NCBI GenBank assembly: GCA_027405735.1 | Contig: JAPEHQ010000001.1 | Coordinates: 3,224,001-3,288,000, forward strand | Direction: 5' to 3' | Length of the DNA: 64,000 nucleotides | DNA from: Mucor racemosus | Lineage: Eukaryota > Mucoromycota > Mucoromycetes > Mucorales > Mucoraceae | Shown: positions 21,440 through 32,454 of the stretch, piece by piece | Layout: each line of letters begins with the position of its first letter | Position numbering within the stretch: the stretch's first letter is position 1 | The notes under the pieces: generated by a model | Told to the model about the DNA's origin: nothing | Databases searched by the model: none | What the model saw: only the letters and a program-made list of their open reading frames with translations | Position numbers and translations under genes: made by a program

Positions 21440-24400
21440 GCTAGAGAAAACTCAGATCTATGAACACAAAAAAAAATGATCCAAATTGTAATGCTTCGTC
21501 GACCTGTACGAGATTTTTTTGTGGCAATATCTAGTGACTCAAATGTAATTTAGATATTTAATTATTAAATGTATTGAATCAAGATTAAGTTGGTTGATTG
21601 ATTGATATAAAAAATAATAAATGCAATGTCATTTATTGAATGGGTAAATTTAAATGTACAAAGTAGAGCTTACTTTTGAATTTTGAATAAAACTATTAAT
21701 TATTCTGATTACCATCAATAGGTTCAAAAAACATAGTTCAGTGCAGCAATCATTGCCACTAAATTGCATAATTTGATATGCAGAAAACTCTTGACTCATT
21801 TATTCTTTTTTTGGCAATGCTACAAATTATCGTTCAATATGACTAAATATTAATAAATCAAAGAAAATACAACTGGTAAAAAACTGATACCCAACAATAT
21901 AAATCGAGGTCAAGAAATATGAAAGGTGCATTTTTCATTATTATGTAATGGAAATCGCAACATTTTGATGGATAGAAATTACAGGTCCAAGGTACTGTAT
22001 TATTTGCCCCAGGATTTTTAAAAGGGTTTAAAGCATACTTTATCAAACTTAGATGTTAAATACTCACCATATACTATTATTAGTACCATCTTGTTTTTTA
22101 TTTAATTGCTGTATTATTAAAAATCAAGCTTTTCATAGCTTATAACAATGAAAATAATGGGATCTTTCTGATGTTATATTAGCATTTATCATAAGGCGGG
22201 CTCATGATACGTTTGATGCTATGACAATAAATTTAGAAAACTTGTGCCGTAGTGTGCTACTATAGATGGAACCAGTCAATTTAATTTATGGAATTTGAAT
22301 GCAAATACCGAAGAACCATTTGTAAGTACTACTTAAGTTGGTTCCGGTAAAGCATTATAAATTGGCTTGGGACAGAAAAGAGGGCAAAAAGGCGGCAATA
22401 GGTTCCAGCGATGGCCACGTTTACTTTTATGATATTGGAGAAGTAAAACTAAAACTTAATGTAAATAATCTCTAGCGTAATAATTATAAAGGAAGACTAT
22501 ATTATCATCAAATAAACTACCACATAATATTAGCATGCGTAAAGGTTTACAATAACAAGCTTAACTCAAGTGGGTACAGCATCGTAAATTCTTGAAAAAG
22601 TTTTCAGGTATTATAAAATCTCTTATTTTTTAGACTTACACAGCTTATAAGCGAAATATTAATTTAGAAAATTATTTTCGTCCAGATCATCAATTTTGAC
22701 ATTTTTTAATTTTTTTTTCTGGTTTTGCAATTCTAGAGTTAATTATACTACCAATTATAAAAACAAAAAGTATACACATATACAGAATTTAGCGCTCTAT
22801 TTGCTCAATAAAAAATAAAGAATATTTTTATTGAAAACTATTACATGGAAATCCTTTAATCAAAAATCCGTTTTTGGGCCAAAAGTACAAAGTTTCATTA
22901 CTTAACATTTAATATTAAGCCTTCATAAAATGTGTATTAGTCATGGCTACAATTTTCTCTCACAATGTAGTATATTTAAACGTTGATTTTGGTATCAAAA
23001 TTTGATTTTTCTATTTTTTGATCAAAATCATGTGTGTTGGTAAGGGTAAAATGAGCCCCCGAAAATGTCCGCTACAAAGTCTGAATTTTCAGACCGTACA
23101 TGGTTAAATATAAGAAAAGTTGAAAAAAATGCCTTTTTATTTAAAACTTTGATATATACCGTAGTATAAGAGACTTATTAGCCATTCAATCTTGCTATAC
23201 TCAATTACGGCGTCGTTCTACGGACCCGCTTTTGTAATGTTTTAATAAATGTATAATATGACAGACGGTTTTTTTGGTAGAAAAATGTATATTTTTATGA
23301 TAACAGATATTGCTTATTTTGTTTAGTTTATGGGTTGATGCTCTGTAATGCTGCTTTTACATTGGCTGAAGTGTGCGATTTAACAGGATTTTGATTGCGC
23401 TAAATAATGTAAAGCCTTAGAAATACTTTTCTACGTGTATTCTTTCTTTTTTTTTTTGTTTTCATATTCCATGGATATATTCACCGTTTGATAAGAAGGC
23501 ATATCATCAGACTATCAAGCTGGTATTTTTTTCTTTTATCTGAATACGCATGCTAACATAGGGGGCTAATATCGTTAATATAGGTAGCAGCCGTTATATT
23601 AGAGACTGATATTTTTATTTAACTGCATTCTAAGGTCAAATATCATTATTTCTACTGTATTTTTGGCCGTATTTCTTGATTACCAGATCAAATCGAAGGC
23701 AATAATATTTATATCTACGCAATAAAAATCTAGAACTGGCTACAAACCCATGAAAATTTTCAGAAAAGTGATAAAATTTCAAATTGTTGTATTCCACCTA
23801 CTAGTATCATACATTATCACCTTCTACAGTATCAATACATCTTACAATCTATTGACTACGACATGTATTGAAGTGCAAGTCTTGATATCGGATATAAGAA
23901 ACTCCTAGCGTATCAAGTTTAATCCAGTAATTACCAAGAACGCTTTGACCTCAATTATGACACCACATTATTTCATCCCAGCAGTTAACCAATCAAGTAG
24001 CTATCAAATCAACATCCAAGCACATTTAGCGCAGCATTGAAACAAGACAACTCACAAGCTCTCCGAGAACGGTTAAATTATGATTGATCCATTTCAATCC
24101 ATAGATTACTATCGAACAGATCCAATGGTTCAATAGTGCCTTAAATTACATCTCAGGATCTCAATGTCAAATCAATATAAAAGGCCATACTTTTATATCT
24201 AAATAAACGATATCTTGTTTTTATTATACAGTTGAAGAACTGATTAATTACTCATTCTTTTATAATTGTATTCTTTTTTAAGTACTATTTATCAATCCTG
24301 AAAATATACGACACAAACGATGATATAGAAACACAAAAAAAGGATGATACAATGTCTTGCCTAATAGCCATAGTCTTGATCGTAGCTATTCTTGAAAACA

Positions 24401-25035
24401 AATTCTTTTACAGCTGACAATCCGTAATAAGCTAAAATAGTAAGTTTAAAGAAGGTTAATTTGTTTAAATTTTATGTGTAATAAAGTAGCATCTATAATC
24501 TTAGATTTGGATTACATATAAATTTAAGCAGTAAAAGTTATTTAATTTTATGCTCAAGCAAAAATCATTGTTGCTGTAAACATTATAGCTATAAACATAT
24601 TTACAAATGATGATAATAGTAAATATATTGGCTCCTGCATGTAGTGCTCTACATCAACAACGTATTGTTGAATTATATTGTTTATAATCTATATTAATAA
24701 AAGAAAATGTAATTTAAAAACCCCTTTCAGTAAAAAATGCAATGGATTTTGAGAACGGTACGATGCTCATGTAAAAACTAATTTGTGTCCATACGATCAG
24801 CTCATTATGCTCATGGTCAGATTTTATTATTATGCACATATGGGATTATTAATGTTATGCACACGGACAGAATATATAATTCTGCACATACAGGTTTAGC
24901 GTTGTGCTCGTGTGCAGTTTCTTTTTTGTGTCCATGTGCATATTGTTATCTTTTTAACCATATTCAGTGGGTACAACGAAATCATCTTGTGCAGCATAGG
25001 TCGGCCGTAGTAATGTGAGAGAGAGCTCAGATCTA
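21440..25035 (+). repeat. Segmental duplication SD, copy 1
   Basis: Colinear with 27245-31600. Landmarks in order are the ATCTATGAACAC block, the pair of AAAATCAAGCTTTTCATAGCTT blocks, the dynein-like fragment, AAGTGGGTACAGCATCGTAA, AGTCATGGCTAC, ATTACGGCGTCG, ATGTAAAGCCTT, repeat R3 (only here), and the TGCACA-rich degenerate repeats near 24770-24960. Copy 1 lacks the four LTR-like and one MITE insertions seen in copy 2, so it acts as a set of empty sites. No intact gene. Confidence 0.8.
22263..22442 (+). pseudogene. Dynein intermediate chain gene fragment, copy 1
   Basis: The frame reads DGTSQFNLWNLNANTEEPF, then a stop and a frameshift, then KLAWDRKEGKKAAIGSSDG and HVYFYDIGE. This matches the last WD40 repeats of cytoplasmic dynein intermediate chains (in animals, DGxGRLDLWNLNNDTE... 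and an IYDVGE block). GAA is followed by GTAAAAC, in the place of a splice donor. Stops and a lost base show that it is not functional. It lies within the segmental duplication. Confidence 0.65.
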
Positions 25036-25049
25036 CAGTATAAAGATTT

Positions 25050-26765
25050 ATAGTAATATGCTTGAATCAAGTGGGTACAGCATCGTAAATTCTTGAAAAA
25101 GTTCTCAAATATTATGAAATTGTAGTGGTTCCAAGACCTTCGGAAAGTGAACCAATTATTAATGCTAGAGACACTGCTAAAATCTACGAGAAGGTTGCTT
25201 GGTAAGCATGCGTAGCAAGACCAAGGCATAGACACCTTCTAGAAGTATTCTATTGGTACATGATTAGCAACCATGTATCCGTAGTCAATTAACACAATAG
25301 TATAAATAGGGAGTAAATAATCAATCAATAAACAATTATTCTTTATTCTATATGCAGTAAAATGTAAAATAAAAGCTTTGAAAAAGATACAGTTTAAATC
25401 CTTCTTTATTCAAATAATGGATAGTGTGCAATAGGTCTATATTTCTACTCTATTTATATTAGTTGTGATTTTGTTATATCTGGGAGTTGCACCATAACTG
25501 TCAGTGATCTATCATAATTAGGAATAATAACAGGATTACCAACTTAGGACTTCTGTCAAACCGTGATGTTTAACATGCGAATCAGACAATGCTGCATTCC
25601 ATACATATATCATCATGCTACTTATTAAATGATTGAAGCATGATTCCATTGTCTTCATGCAATATCCATATGTTTATTTTTTTGGTAAATCAATTAGTTT
25701 GTTTGTGATTTTAAATTTTATATTGAGCTTCTTGATTTACATAATCAAGACGGTCTTTTAATGCCCGTTTTTGGCATATTTGTTAATGATCCGCATAGAG
25801 TAATCCTTACTTTGGTCTATGTGTTTCTTTAGTTTATTTTATGAATCAATTTGCTTTGTTTATGATTCGGTCTATTTTATTATAAGTTAAATTACTAATA
25901 CTTTCTTTATTTAATGTTAAATTCATGTTATCTCTATTTGAATATTAGAGCATGGTTTTATGTGAGATAACATTTAATTTCTTATGTGGGGAGATAGTAT
26001 CCTAGTTCAGCACACTATATAACATAATATCTCGGACATTACAGAAATCTCTTATTTTTAAGACTTACAAGGCTTATAAGCGGAATATTAATTTCGAAAA
26101 TTATTCTTGTCCAGATCATCAATCTTGACATTTTTTATTTTTTTTTTTCTGATTTTGCAAATCTAGAGTTAATTATACTACCAATTATAAAAACAAAAAA
26201 TATACACATATACAAAATTTATCGCTCTATTTGCTCAATAAAAAACAACAAACCTTTTTATTGCAAAATATTATATGAAAATCCTTTAATCAAAAATCCG
26301 TTTTTGTGGCAAAAGTACAAAGTTTCATTACTTAACATTCAATACTAGGCTTTTATAAAATGCGTATTAGTCATGGCTACGATTTTCTCTCACAATGTAG
26401 TATATTTAAACGTTGATTTTGGTATCAAAATTTGATTTTCTGTTTTTTGATGAAAATCATGAGCGTTGGTAAGGGTAAAATGAGTCCCCGAAAATGCCCG
26501 CTAAAAAAACCGAATTTTCAGACTGTACGTGGTTAAATATAAAAAAAGTTTAAAAAAAAGAGCTTTTTTTTATTTAAAACTTAGGTATACCATAAGAGAC
26601 TTACTTAACCGTTCAATCTTTCTATTATGCTCAATTACGGCGTCGCTATACGGGCTCGCTTTTGCAGTTTTTTAATGAATGTACTGTATAATATAACAGA
26701 CCGTTTTTCTGGTAGAAAGATATATGTTTCTATAATCTATAGTAACAGATATTGCCCGCTACAAA
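25050..26765 (+). repeat. Third partial copy of the SD core, split by a long LTR-like insert
   Basis: 25050-25120 and 26044-26765 together match 22550-23320 and 28825-29585 (AAGTGGGTACAGCATCG, AGTCATGGCTAC, ATTACGGCGTCG). The dynein fragment and the left part of the segment are missing. Confidence 0.7.
25121..26043 (+). mobile_element. LTR-like insert, 923 bp, TSD GAAAT
   Basis: Starts TGTAGTGGTTCC, ends CGGACATTACA, and is flanked by GAAAT on both sides (25116-25120, 26044-26048). The other two SD cores lack it. A TATA-like AGTATAAATAGGGAG lies at about 25302-25316. Its 3' part (25805-26020) recurs at 53036-53250. It could be a solo LTR of a large element. The alternative is that the other two copies lost this DNA by deletion between the two GAAAT words; a coding-like run across the left junction keeps that open. 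Confidence 0.5.
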
Positions 26766-27244
26766 AAATAGTAATTAAACAAAAAAAGCGTCGCAAATAC
26801 AATTATAACTCTTTGATATTTATTAAAGATATAAAGTAAAAAAGCAAAGGTTTATGGATTACCATAGTCTTTGTGATATATATACTATTTTCTAATTCTA
26901 TTAATAATACAGTAATAAGATCTTGAAGCAAGATCTTCATGGTTTAGTTCCTAGTTTGGAAGTACCAGTGGTACAATTTGACATTTTTAAAGTTTTTGTG
27001 TGATTTAAAGTTATTAGATCTTAGATGTTGACTAAGATCAAGTTGATTACTAAACAGACTTGGTATATGTAGTTTACTACTACTACATTGCCTATTTCGT
27101 TTACTTTATAGTTCATGCGCTGTAATTTACTTTATATCTTGAATGAACTTAGAAGAGTTATAATTGTACTTCCCACCACTTTTTTTGTAATTACGTTTTT
27201 TCAGCATCAAGTACGATGTTGGAATTCAATGTATTTCAGTTAAA
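26766..27244. other. Gene-free AT-rich stretch
   Basis: Nothing recognised between the third core copy and segmental duplication copy 2. Confidence 0.35.
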
Positions 27245-27964
27245 TTGAACGGATATAGATATGGTTCATAAAGAGAACTCACATCTATGAACACCAAAAA
27301 TGTTCCAAATTGTGATGCTTTCTCGATCTGTACGCAATGTTTTTGTGGCGATACCTGATGGCTCAAGTGTAATTTTGGCATTTGGTTGTCAAATGTATTG
27401 GATCAAGATGAAGTTGGTTGATTGATATAACGGATAATAAATTCAACGTCATCATTCATTGAATGGGCGAATGTGAATGTATAAAGCAAATCTTACTTTT
27501 GAATAGAAATACTAATTATTCTAATTAACATCAGTAGGCTCAAAAAGCATAGTTAATTGCAATCATTGTTATTAAGTTACATAATTTGATATGCAGAAAA
27601 CTCTTGAAGCATTCATTCTTCTTTTTTGGCAATGCTACAAATCATCGTTTAACATGACTGAATATTAGTAAATCAGAGAAAACGCAACTGGTGAAAAACT
27701 AATACCCAGTGCACATCGAGGCCAAGGTTGATAAAAGGTGCATTCATTATGTAGTCAAAAGCCGCAAAATTTTGATGGATAGAAATTACAGGACCAAGGT
27801 GTTGTGTTTGCCTCAGAATTTTTAAAAGGGTTCAAAAACACACTTCATCAAACTTACTTAGATGTTAAATACTCACCATATGCTATTAGTGCCATCCTGT
27901 TTTTTATTTAATTGCTGTATTATTAAAAATCAAGCTTTTCATAGCTTATAAAAATGATAATGGG

Positions 27965-28242
27965 TGTAATGAGTCAAACATTTCAGTTTCATTTATGCAT
28001 AACCTTGCCTCATTCTTTATATATACTGTATACTACAAGGAGATCATTACATGGTCCCTTGTAGATTTATCTGTCTTTTTAAACTCCCTTTACTTTTATA
28101 TATGCACATAAATATCAAATTTACAAATAAGAACACCAACCTTCATCAATCCAGTGATCACCAACTTATAATTACAAGAATAATATCTATAAACAACATA
28201 TTATCCACATTTGTTGTTAGTCCAAAATTACAGATCATTACA
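27965..28242 (+). mobile_element. Solo LTR (family L1-like), 278 bp, TSD ATGGG
   Basis: TGTAATGAGTCAAAC ... CAGATCATTACA, flanked by ATGGG (27960-27964, 28243-28247). Copy 1 reads AATGGGATC without the insert at about 22156-22164. The ends TGTAATGA/TCATTACA are inverted repeats and resemble the LTRs at 29847 and 63430. Confidence 0.85.
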
Positions 28243-28309
28243 ATGGGATGTTTTTGATTTTAGATTGACATTTATTATAAGGCGGGCTGATGATGCGTTT
28301 GATACTACT

Positions 28310-28710
28310 GTAGATGGAACCACTTAATTTAATTTATGGAATTTGAATGCAAATATTGAGGAGCCATTTGTAAGTACTTAAGTTGGTTCTAGTAAAGCAT
28401 TGAATAAATTGGCTTGGGAAAAAGAGGGTGAAAAATGAGAGTTTATGGATACATACAATCTTATTTATAGAAATAATAATAATAAAGGCTAGTAACATTT
28501 ATCATGGAGAACGCAGGCTTTATTATCGGAAAAACTAATGGTAAAAGAAAGAACCAAGAACTTCTAGTTCTTGGTTTAAAAGACTATTTATAAGAATTAC
28601 ATTTCAATATGAGTTAGAAATGGAATTGGCTGTTTAATATCCTCGAAAACGACAAAAGGGCGGCAATATGTTCTAGTTATGGTCATGTTTACGTTTATGA
28701 TATTGGAGAG
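28310..28710 (+). pseudogene. Dynein intermediate chain gene fragment, copy 2, split by a solo LTR
   Basis: Reads VDGT, stop, FNLWNLNANIEEPF, stop, then ALNKLAWEKEG; the frame is broken by the LTR at 28436-28654 and resumes with a conserved FYDIGE-type block (YVYDIGE) ending in GAG|GTAAGA, a normal splice donor. It keeps ALNKLAW, which copy 1 has lost, confirming the similarity to the dynein intermediate chain (ALN.VRW in animals). Not functional. Confidence 0.65.
28436..28654 (+). mobile_element. Solo LTR (family L2), second copy, 219 bp
   Basis: About 93% similar by eye to 14972-15203, with the same ends (TGAGAGTTTATGG ... AAAACGACA). The site is A-rich (AAAAA before, AAAGG after), so the duplication is only clear for 3 bp. 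Copy 1 (about 22386-22394) is uninterrupted. Confidence 0.75.
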
Positions 28711-29585
28711 GTAAGACGAAAACTTAATGTAAATTATCTCTAGTGCAATAATTATCAAGTAAGACTATATTATTATCAAATAAACTACCACACAATATTA
28801 ACATGTACAAAAATTTACAGTAATAATAAGCTTAAATCAAGTGGGTACAGCATCGTAAATTCTTGAAAAAGTTCTCAAGTATTATAAAACCTCTTATTTT
28901 TAAGACTTACAAGGCTTATAAGCGGAATATTAATTTAGAAAATTATTTTTATCCAGATCATCAATTTTGACATTTTTTAATTTTTTTTTTCTGGTTTTGC
29001 AATTCTAGAGTTAATTATACTACCAATTATAAAAACAAAAAGTATACACATATACAGAATTTAGCGCTCTATTTGCTCAATAAAAAATAATAAAAATTTT
29101 TATTGCAAAATATTACACGAAAATCCTTTAATCAGAAAACTGTTTTTGGGCCAAAAATGCCAAGTTTCATTACTTAACATTTAATATTAAGCCTTCATAA
29201 AATGTGTATTAGTCATGGCTACAATTTTCTCTCACAATGTAGTATATTTAAACGTTGATTTTGGTATCAAAATTTGATTTTTCTATTTTTTGATCAAAAT
29301 CATGTGTGTTGGTAAGGATAAAACGAGTCCCCGAAACTGTCCGCTACAAAGTCTGAATTTTCAGACCGTACGTGGTTAAATATAAGAAAAGTTTAAAAAA
29401 AAGGTTTTTTTATTTAAAACTTAGATACTATATACCATAGTATTTGAGACTTAGCCGTTCAATCTTGCTATGCTCAATTACGGCGTCGCTCTACGGGCTC
29501 GCTTTTGCAGTCTTTTAATAGATGTATAATATGACAGACGATTTTTCTAGTAGAAAAATGTATGTTTGTATGGTAATAGATATTA

Positions 29586-29794
29586 GGGGGCGTCAATCTC
29601 AAAATACTAAATTTATTCGTTTTATGATTGGCTTAAATAACCAATATACTGAAATACATCTACCACTTTTTGTAAGTAGATCCTAAAGTATATTCGTTTA
29701 TTCGTATTATGATTGGAGGACTTCAATATCCTTTACTTTTGTTGGCCAGTTTTTTTTTTTTCAGAATCTACCAAACTTTGAAATTGACGCCCCC
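29586..29794. mobile_element. Mariner-like MITE, 209 bp, TA target
   Basis: Terminal inverted repeats of about 18 bp: GGGGGCGTCAAT(C/T)TCAAA at 29586-29603 and its complement at 29777-29794. TA lies on each side (29584-29585, 29795-29796). The paralogue near 23310 and the core near 26745 lack it. No coding capacity; a non-autonomous Tc1/mariner-type element. Confidence 0.8.
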
Positions 29795-29846
29795 TATTAC
29801 CTATTTTGTTTAATTTATGGTTTACGTTCTGTAATGTTGCTTTTAC

Positions 29847-30182
29847 TGTAATGATCCAGTTACATTACATAAGCAAATTGCACATATAAATAACAACCAA
29901 GAACGGATCAATTGCACATTAGTGAATTTATCTGTTCTTTCCTTTCCCTTATTATATTTATAACCACAATCCAAATAAATATATATTATTACTTATTTAT
30001 CATTGTTACTTATAACCAATTATTATATAACTCCATATAATCAATCATAGGTAATAATCGTATACTAGTAATAGCAATTACAATTAGTAACACCAACCTC
30101 TCATATCCAATCATAGAATCAAAGTCAGACATATAATCCTCTATATTATATATCCAGTTTGACAATCCATTGATCTATTACA
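29847..30182 (+). mobile_element. Solo LTR (family L1), 336 bp, TSD TTTAC
   Basis: TGTAATGATCCAG ... TGATCTATTACA, with TTTAC at 29842-29846 and 30183-30187. Copy 1 shows the empty site at 23350-23365 (GCTTTTACATTGG, a single TTTAC). A related LTR lies at 63430-63794, sharing the TTTATCTGTT(C/T)TTTCC block and the AATCAATCATAGGTA block. Confidence 0.9.
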
Positions 30183-30983
30183 TTTACATTGGATTAAATG
30201 AGCAATTTAGCAGAGTTTTAATTGCGCTAAATAATGTAAAGCCTTGGAAATCCTTTTCTACGTGTGTTGTTTCTCTCTTTTTATATTCGTATTCCAAGGA
30301 TATATTCACCGTTTGATAAGGCATATCAGATTATCAAGCTGGTATTCTTTTCTTGTATCTGAATACGCATTCTAATATAATAAGCGACTAATGCTTTTAA
30401 TTTAGGTAGCAGTCTATATTAGAGACTGATATTTTCATTTAACCGCATTCTAAGATCAAATCTCATTATTTACTAAAGTATTGTTGGACGTATCTCTTGG
30501 TTACCAGATCAAATCGAAGGCAATAATATTCATATCTAATCAATGAAAAGGTAGAACTAGTTACAAACCCACAAAATGCCCCAGAAAAGTTATAAAATTT
30601 CAAATGATATAGAAACAAAACAAAAAGAATAATCTAATGTCTTGTCTAATAACCATAGTTTTGATCGTAGCTATACTTGAAAACAAATCTTTTTATATCT
30701 GACAATCTTAAACTAAAATAGTAAGTTTAAAGAAGGTTCACTTGTTTAAATTTTATGTGTGATAAAGTAGCATATATAATCTTAGATTTGGCTTGCACAT
30801 AAATTTAAGTAATAAGTGTTATTTAAGTTTATGCTCGAGCAAAAACCATTGTCGTTGTAAACATTATAGTTATAAATATATTTACAAATGATGATAATCG
30901 TAAAAATATTGGCAGTTGCATGTATTGCTCTACATCAACAACGTATTGAATTGTATTGTCTATAATTTATATTAATAAAAACA

Positions 30984-31201
30984 TGTTATGTCAATACTCA
31001 TCCTATGTCTCACATCCAAGGTCACAGTCTATAATTAGTGTCACAGTAAATCAATGTGGATCATTGACTTACATCATATTCTTAGATAGTAAAACCCTAG
31101 TAATAGTTATAATTAATGTATATAAATACATCCAAAGGATGTATTGTTAATAAAAGTGTAATATTCTGGCAAGATTATTTATAGACTCTTTTGACATTTC
31201 A
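30984..31201 (+). mobile_element. Solo LTR (family L3), 218 bp, TSD AAACA
   Basis: TGTTATGTCAATAC ... TTGACATTTCA, with AAACA at 30979-30983 and 31202-31206. The empty site is in copy 1 at about 24706-24718 (AATAAAAGAAAATG). Ends are partly inverted (TGTTATGTCA/TGACATTTCA). An AATAAA signal lies near 31149. Confidence 0.8.
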
Positions 31202-31711
31202 AAACAAATGTAATTTAAAAACCCATTCCAGCAAAAAAATGCAACGGAATTTTGAGAACGGCACAATGCTCATGTAAAAACCAATTCGTGCCCATACAAT
31301 CAGCTCACTGTGCTCATGATCAGATTTTATCGTTATGCACAAATAGGAATAATGATATGCTTATGGGAAACTCTACTATTATGCACACATGGAATTAATG
31401 TCATGCACACGGACAGAATCTATAATTCTGCACATGCAGGCTTAGCGTTGTGCTCGTGTGCAGTTTTTTTGTTGTGCCCATGTGCATCTTGTTATCTTTT
31501 TAGTCATATTCAGTGGGAACAACAGCTCAGGCTATAGTATGCAGCTCACCACCTAGACACAACAAAATCATCTTGTGCAGCACAGGTTGGAGGTAATGCT
31601 TTTATATATAAATTCTTTAAATTTGTGATTTTATGGACTTTTTTTGAATCCAGTTGTATCATATTATACTTTTCAAGTTAAACCCATTATTGGGCTAATA
31701 ACATTGTAGGT

Positions 31712-32197
31712 AGTGATATTAAACGAGCCGAGCCTTTTTTATGCAGCCGAGCTTTTCTCAAGGCTCGTTAAAGTTAGACGAGCTTACAAAAAAGCTCGTT
31801 CAACCTCGACGAGCTTTTTTTTGCGCGTGACTAGAGCTCGTTTACCCCAAACGAGCTTTTTTATGCAGCGACTAAAACTCATCATCTCAATGCGAGCTTT
31901 ATTTTACCTTTCCAGTGACAAATATCTAAAGTAAAGCAAACTTATGAATGTCAATTGACAATTATCTAAAGTAATAATGTCATAGCATTTACTAATTATT
32001 ATTTAAATTTGAACTTTTTGAAAAGAAGTCAAAAGCTCGTCTTTCTCAAACGAGCTTTTTAAAAAAAAGTCAAAAACTCGTCTTTGTCAAACGAGCTTTT
32101 ATTAAAGCTCGGCTCGAGCTCGAGTGATACAATGCTCGGCTCGTTGTGGCGAGCTTTGGTCAAGCTCGTCCTAGGCTCGGCTCGTCTTTTATACTTA
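31712..32197 (+). mobile_element. Non-autonomous DNA element ME, 486 bp, 9-bp TSD (copy 1)
   Basis: Ends AGTGATATTAAACGAGCCGAGCC and, on the other strand, TAAGTATAAAAGACGAGCCGAGCC, forming imperfect inverted termini. Flanked by ATTGTAGGT on both sides (31703-31711, 32198-32206). Internally it is packed with AAGCTCGT/ACGAGCTT words in both orientations. An identical-length copy lies inverted at 54661-55146 and differs by very few bases. A 9-bp duplication suggests Mutator-like (MULE) mobilisation. The 73-codon frame inside begins in the terminal repeat and is probably not a gene. Confidence 0.88.
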
Positions 32198-32316
32198 ATT
32201 GTAGGTTGTATTTATGCTTTACTTAAAATAAGCCTTTGAATAATTAATAGCAATACAGTCGAACCTTAATTTATGTATGAAATTTCGATACCTGCATCTT
32301 ATAGCTGCTTGGAATA

Positions 32317-32450
32317 TTTAAACAAACGCGTCCGGGCTGTCCGGTAATTTTTTCTAAAAATTTAAAGCCTGGAAATATCATTAGATGGCCGCTTCCGGAG
32401 ATTGTTCGGCTTTTTTAGGAAGAGTGACCATTGGCAAAAATATGAATCAT
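32317..32450 (+). repeat. GC-rich dispersed repeat R4, copy a
   Basis: Matches 51946-52075: GCGTCCGG(G/A)CTGTCCGGT, AGCCTGGAAATAT, CCGGAGATT, GAAGAGTG.CCATTG. The CCGG-rich motifs stand out from the AT-rich background. Confidence 0.7.
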
Positions 32451-32454
32451 ATAC

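Larger units (their letters stand above)
27245..31600 (+). repeat. Segmental duplication SD, copy 2
   Basis: Colinear with copy 1 but longer because of insertions at 27965, 28436, 29586, 29847 and 30984. R3, present in copy 1 at 23785-24310, is absent between about 30600 and 30610 here. The TGCACA-rich degenerate repeats lie at about 31255-31500, with an extra unit relative to copy 1. Confidence 0.8.

Noticed and set aside
31713..31934. 73-codon frame identical in both 486-bp elements
   Set aside because: It begins inside the terminal repeat and is conserved only because the DNA copies are nearly identical; no transposase features.
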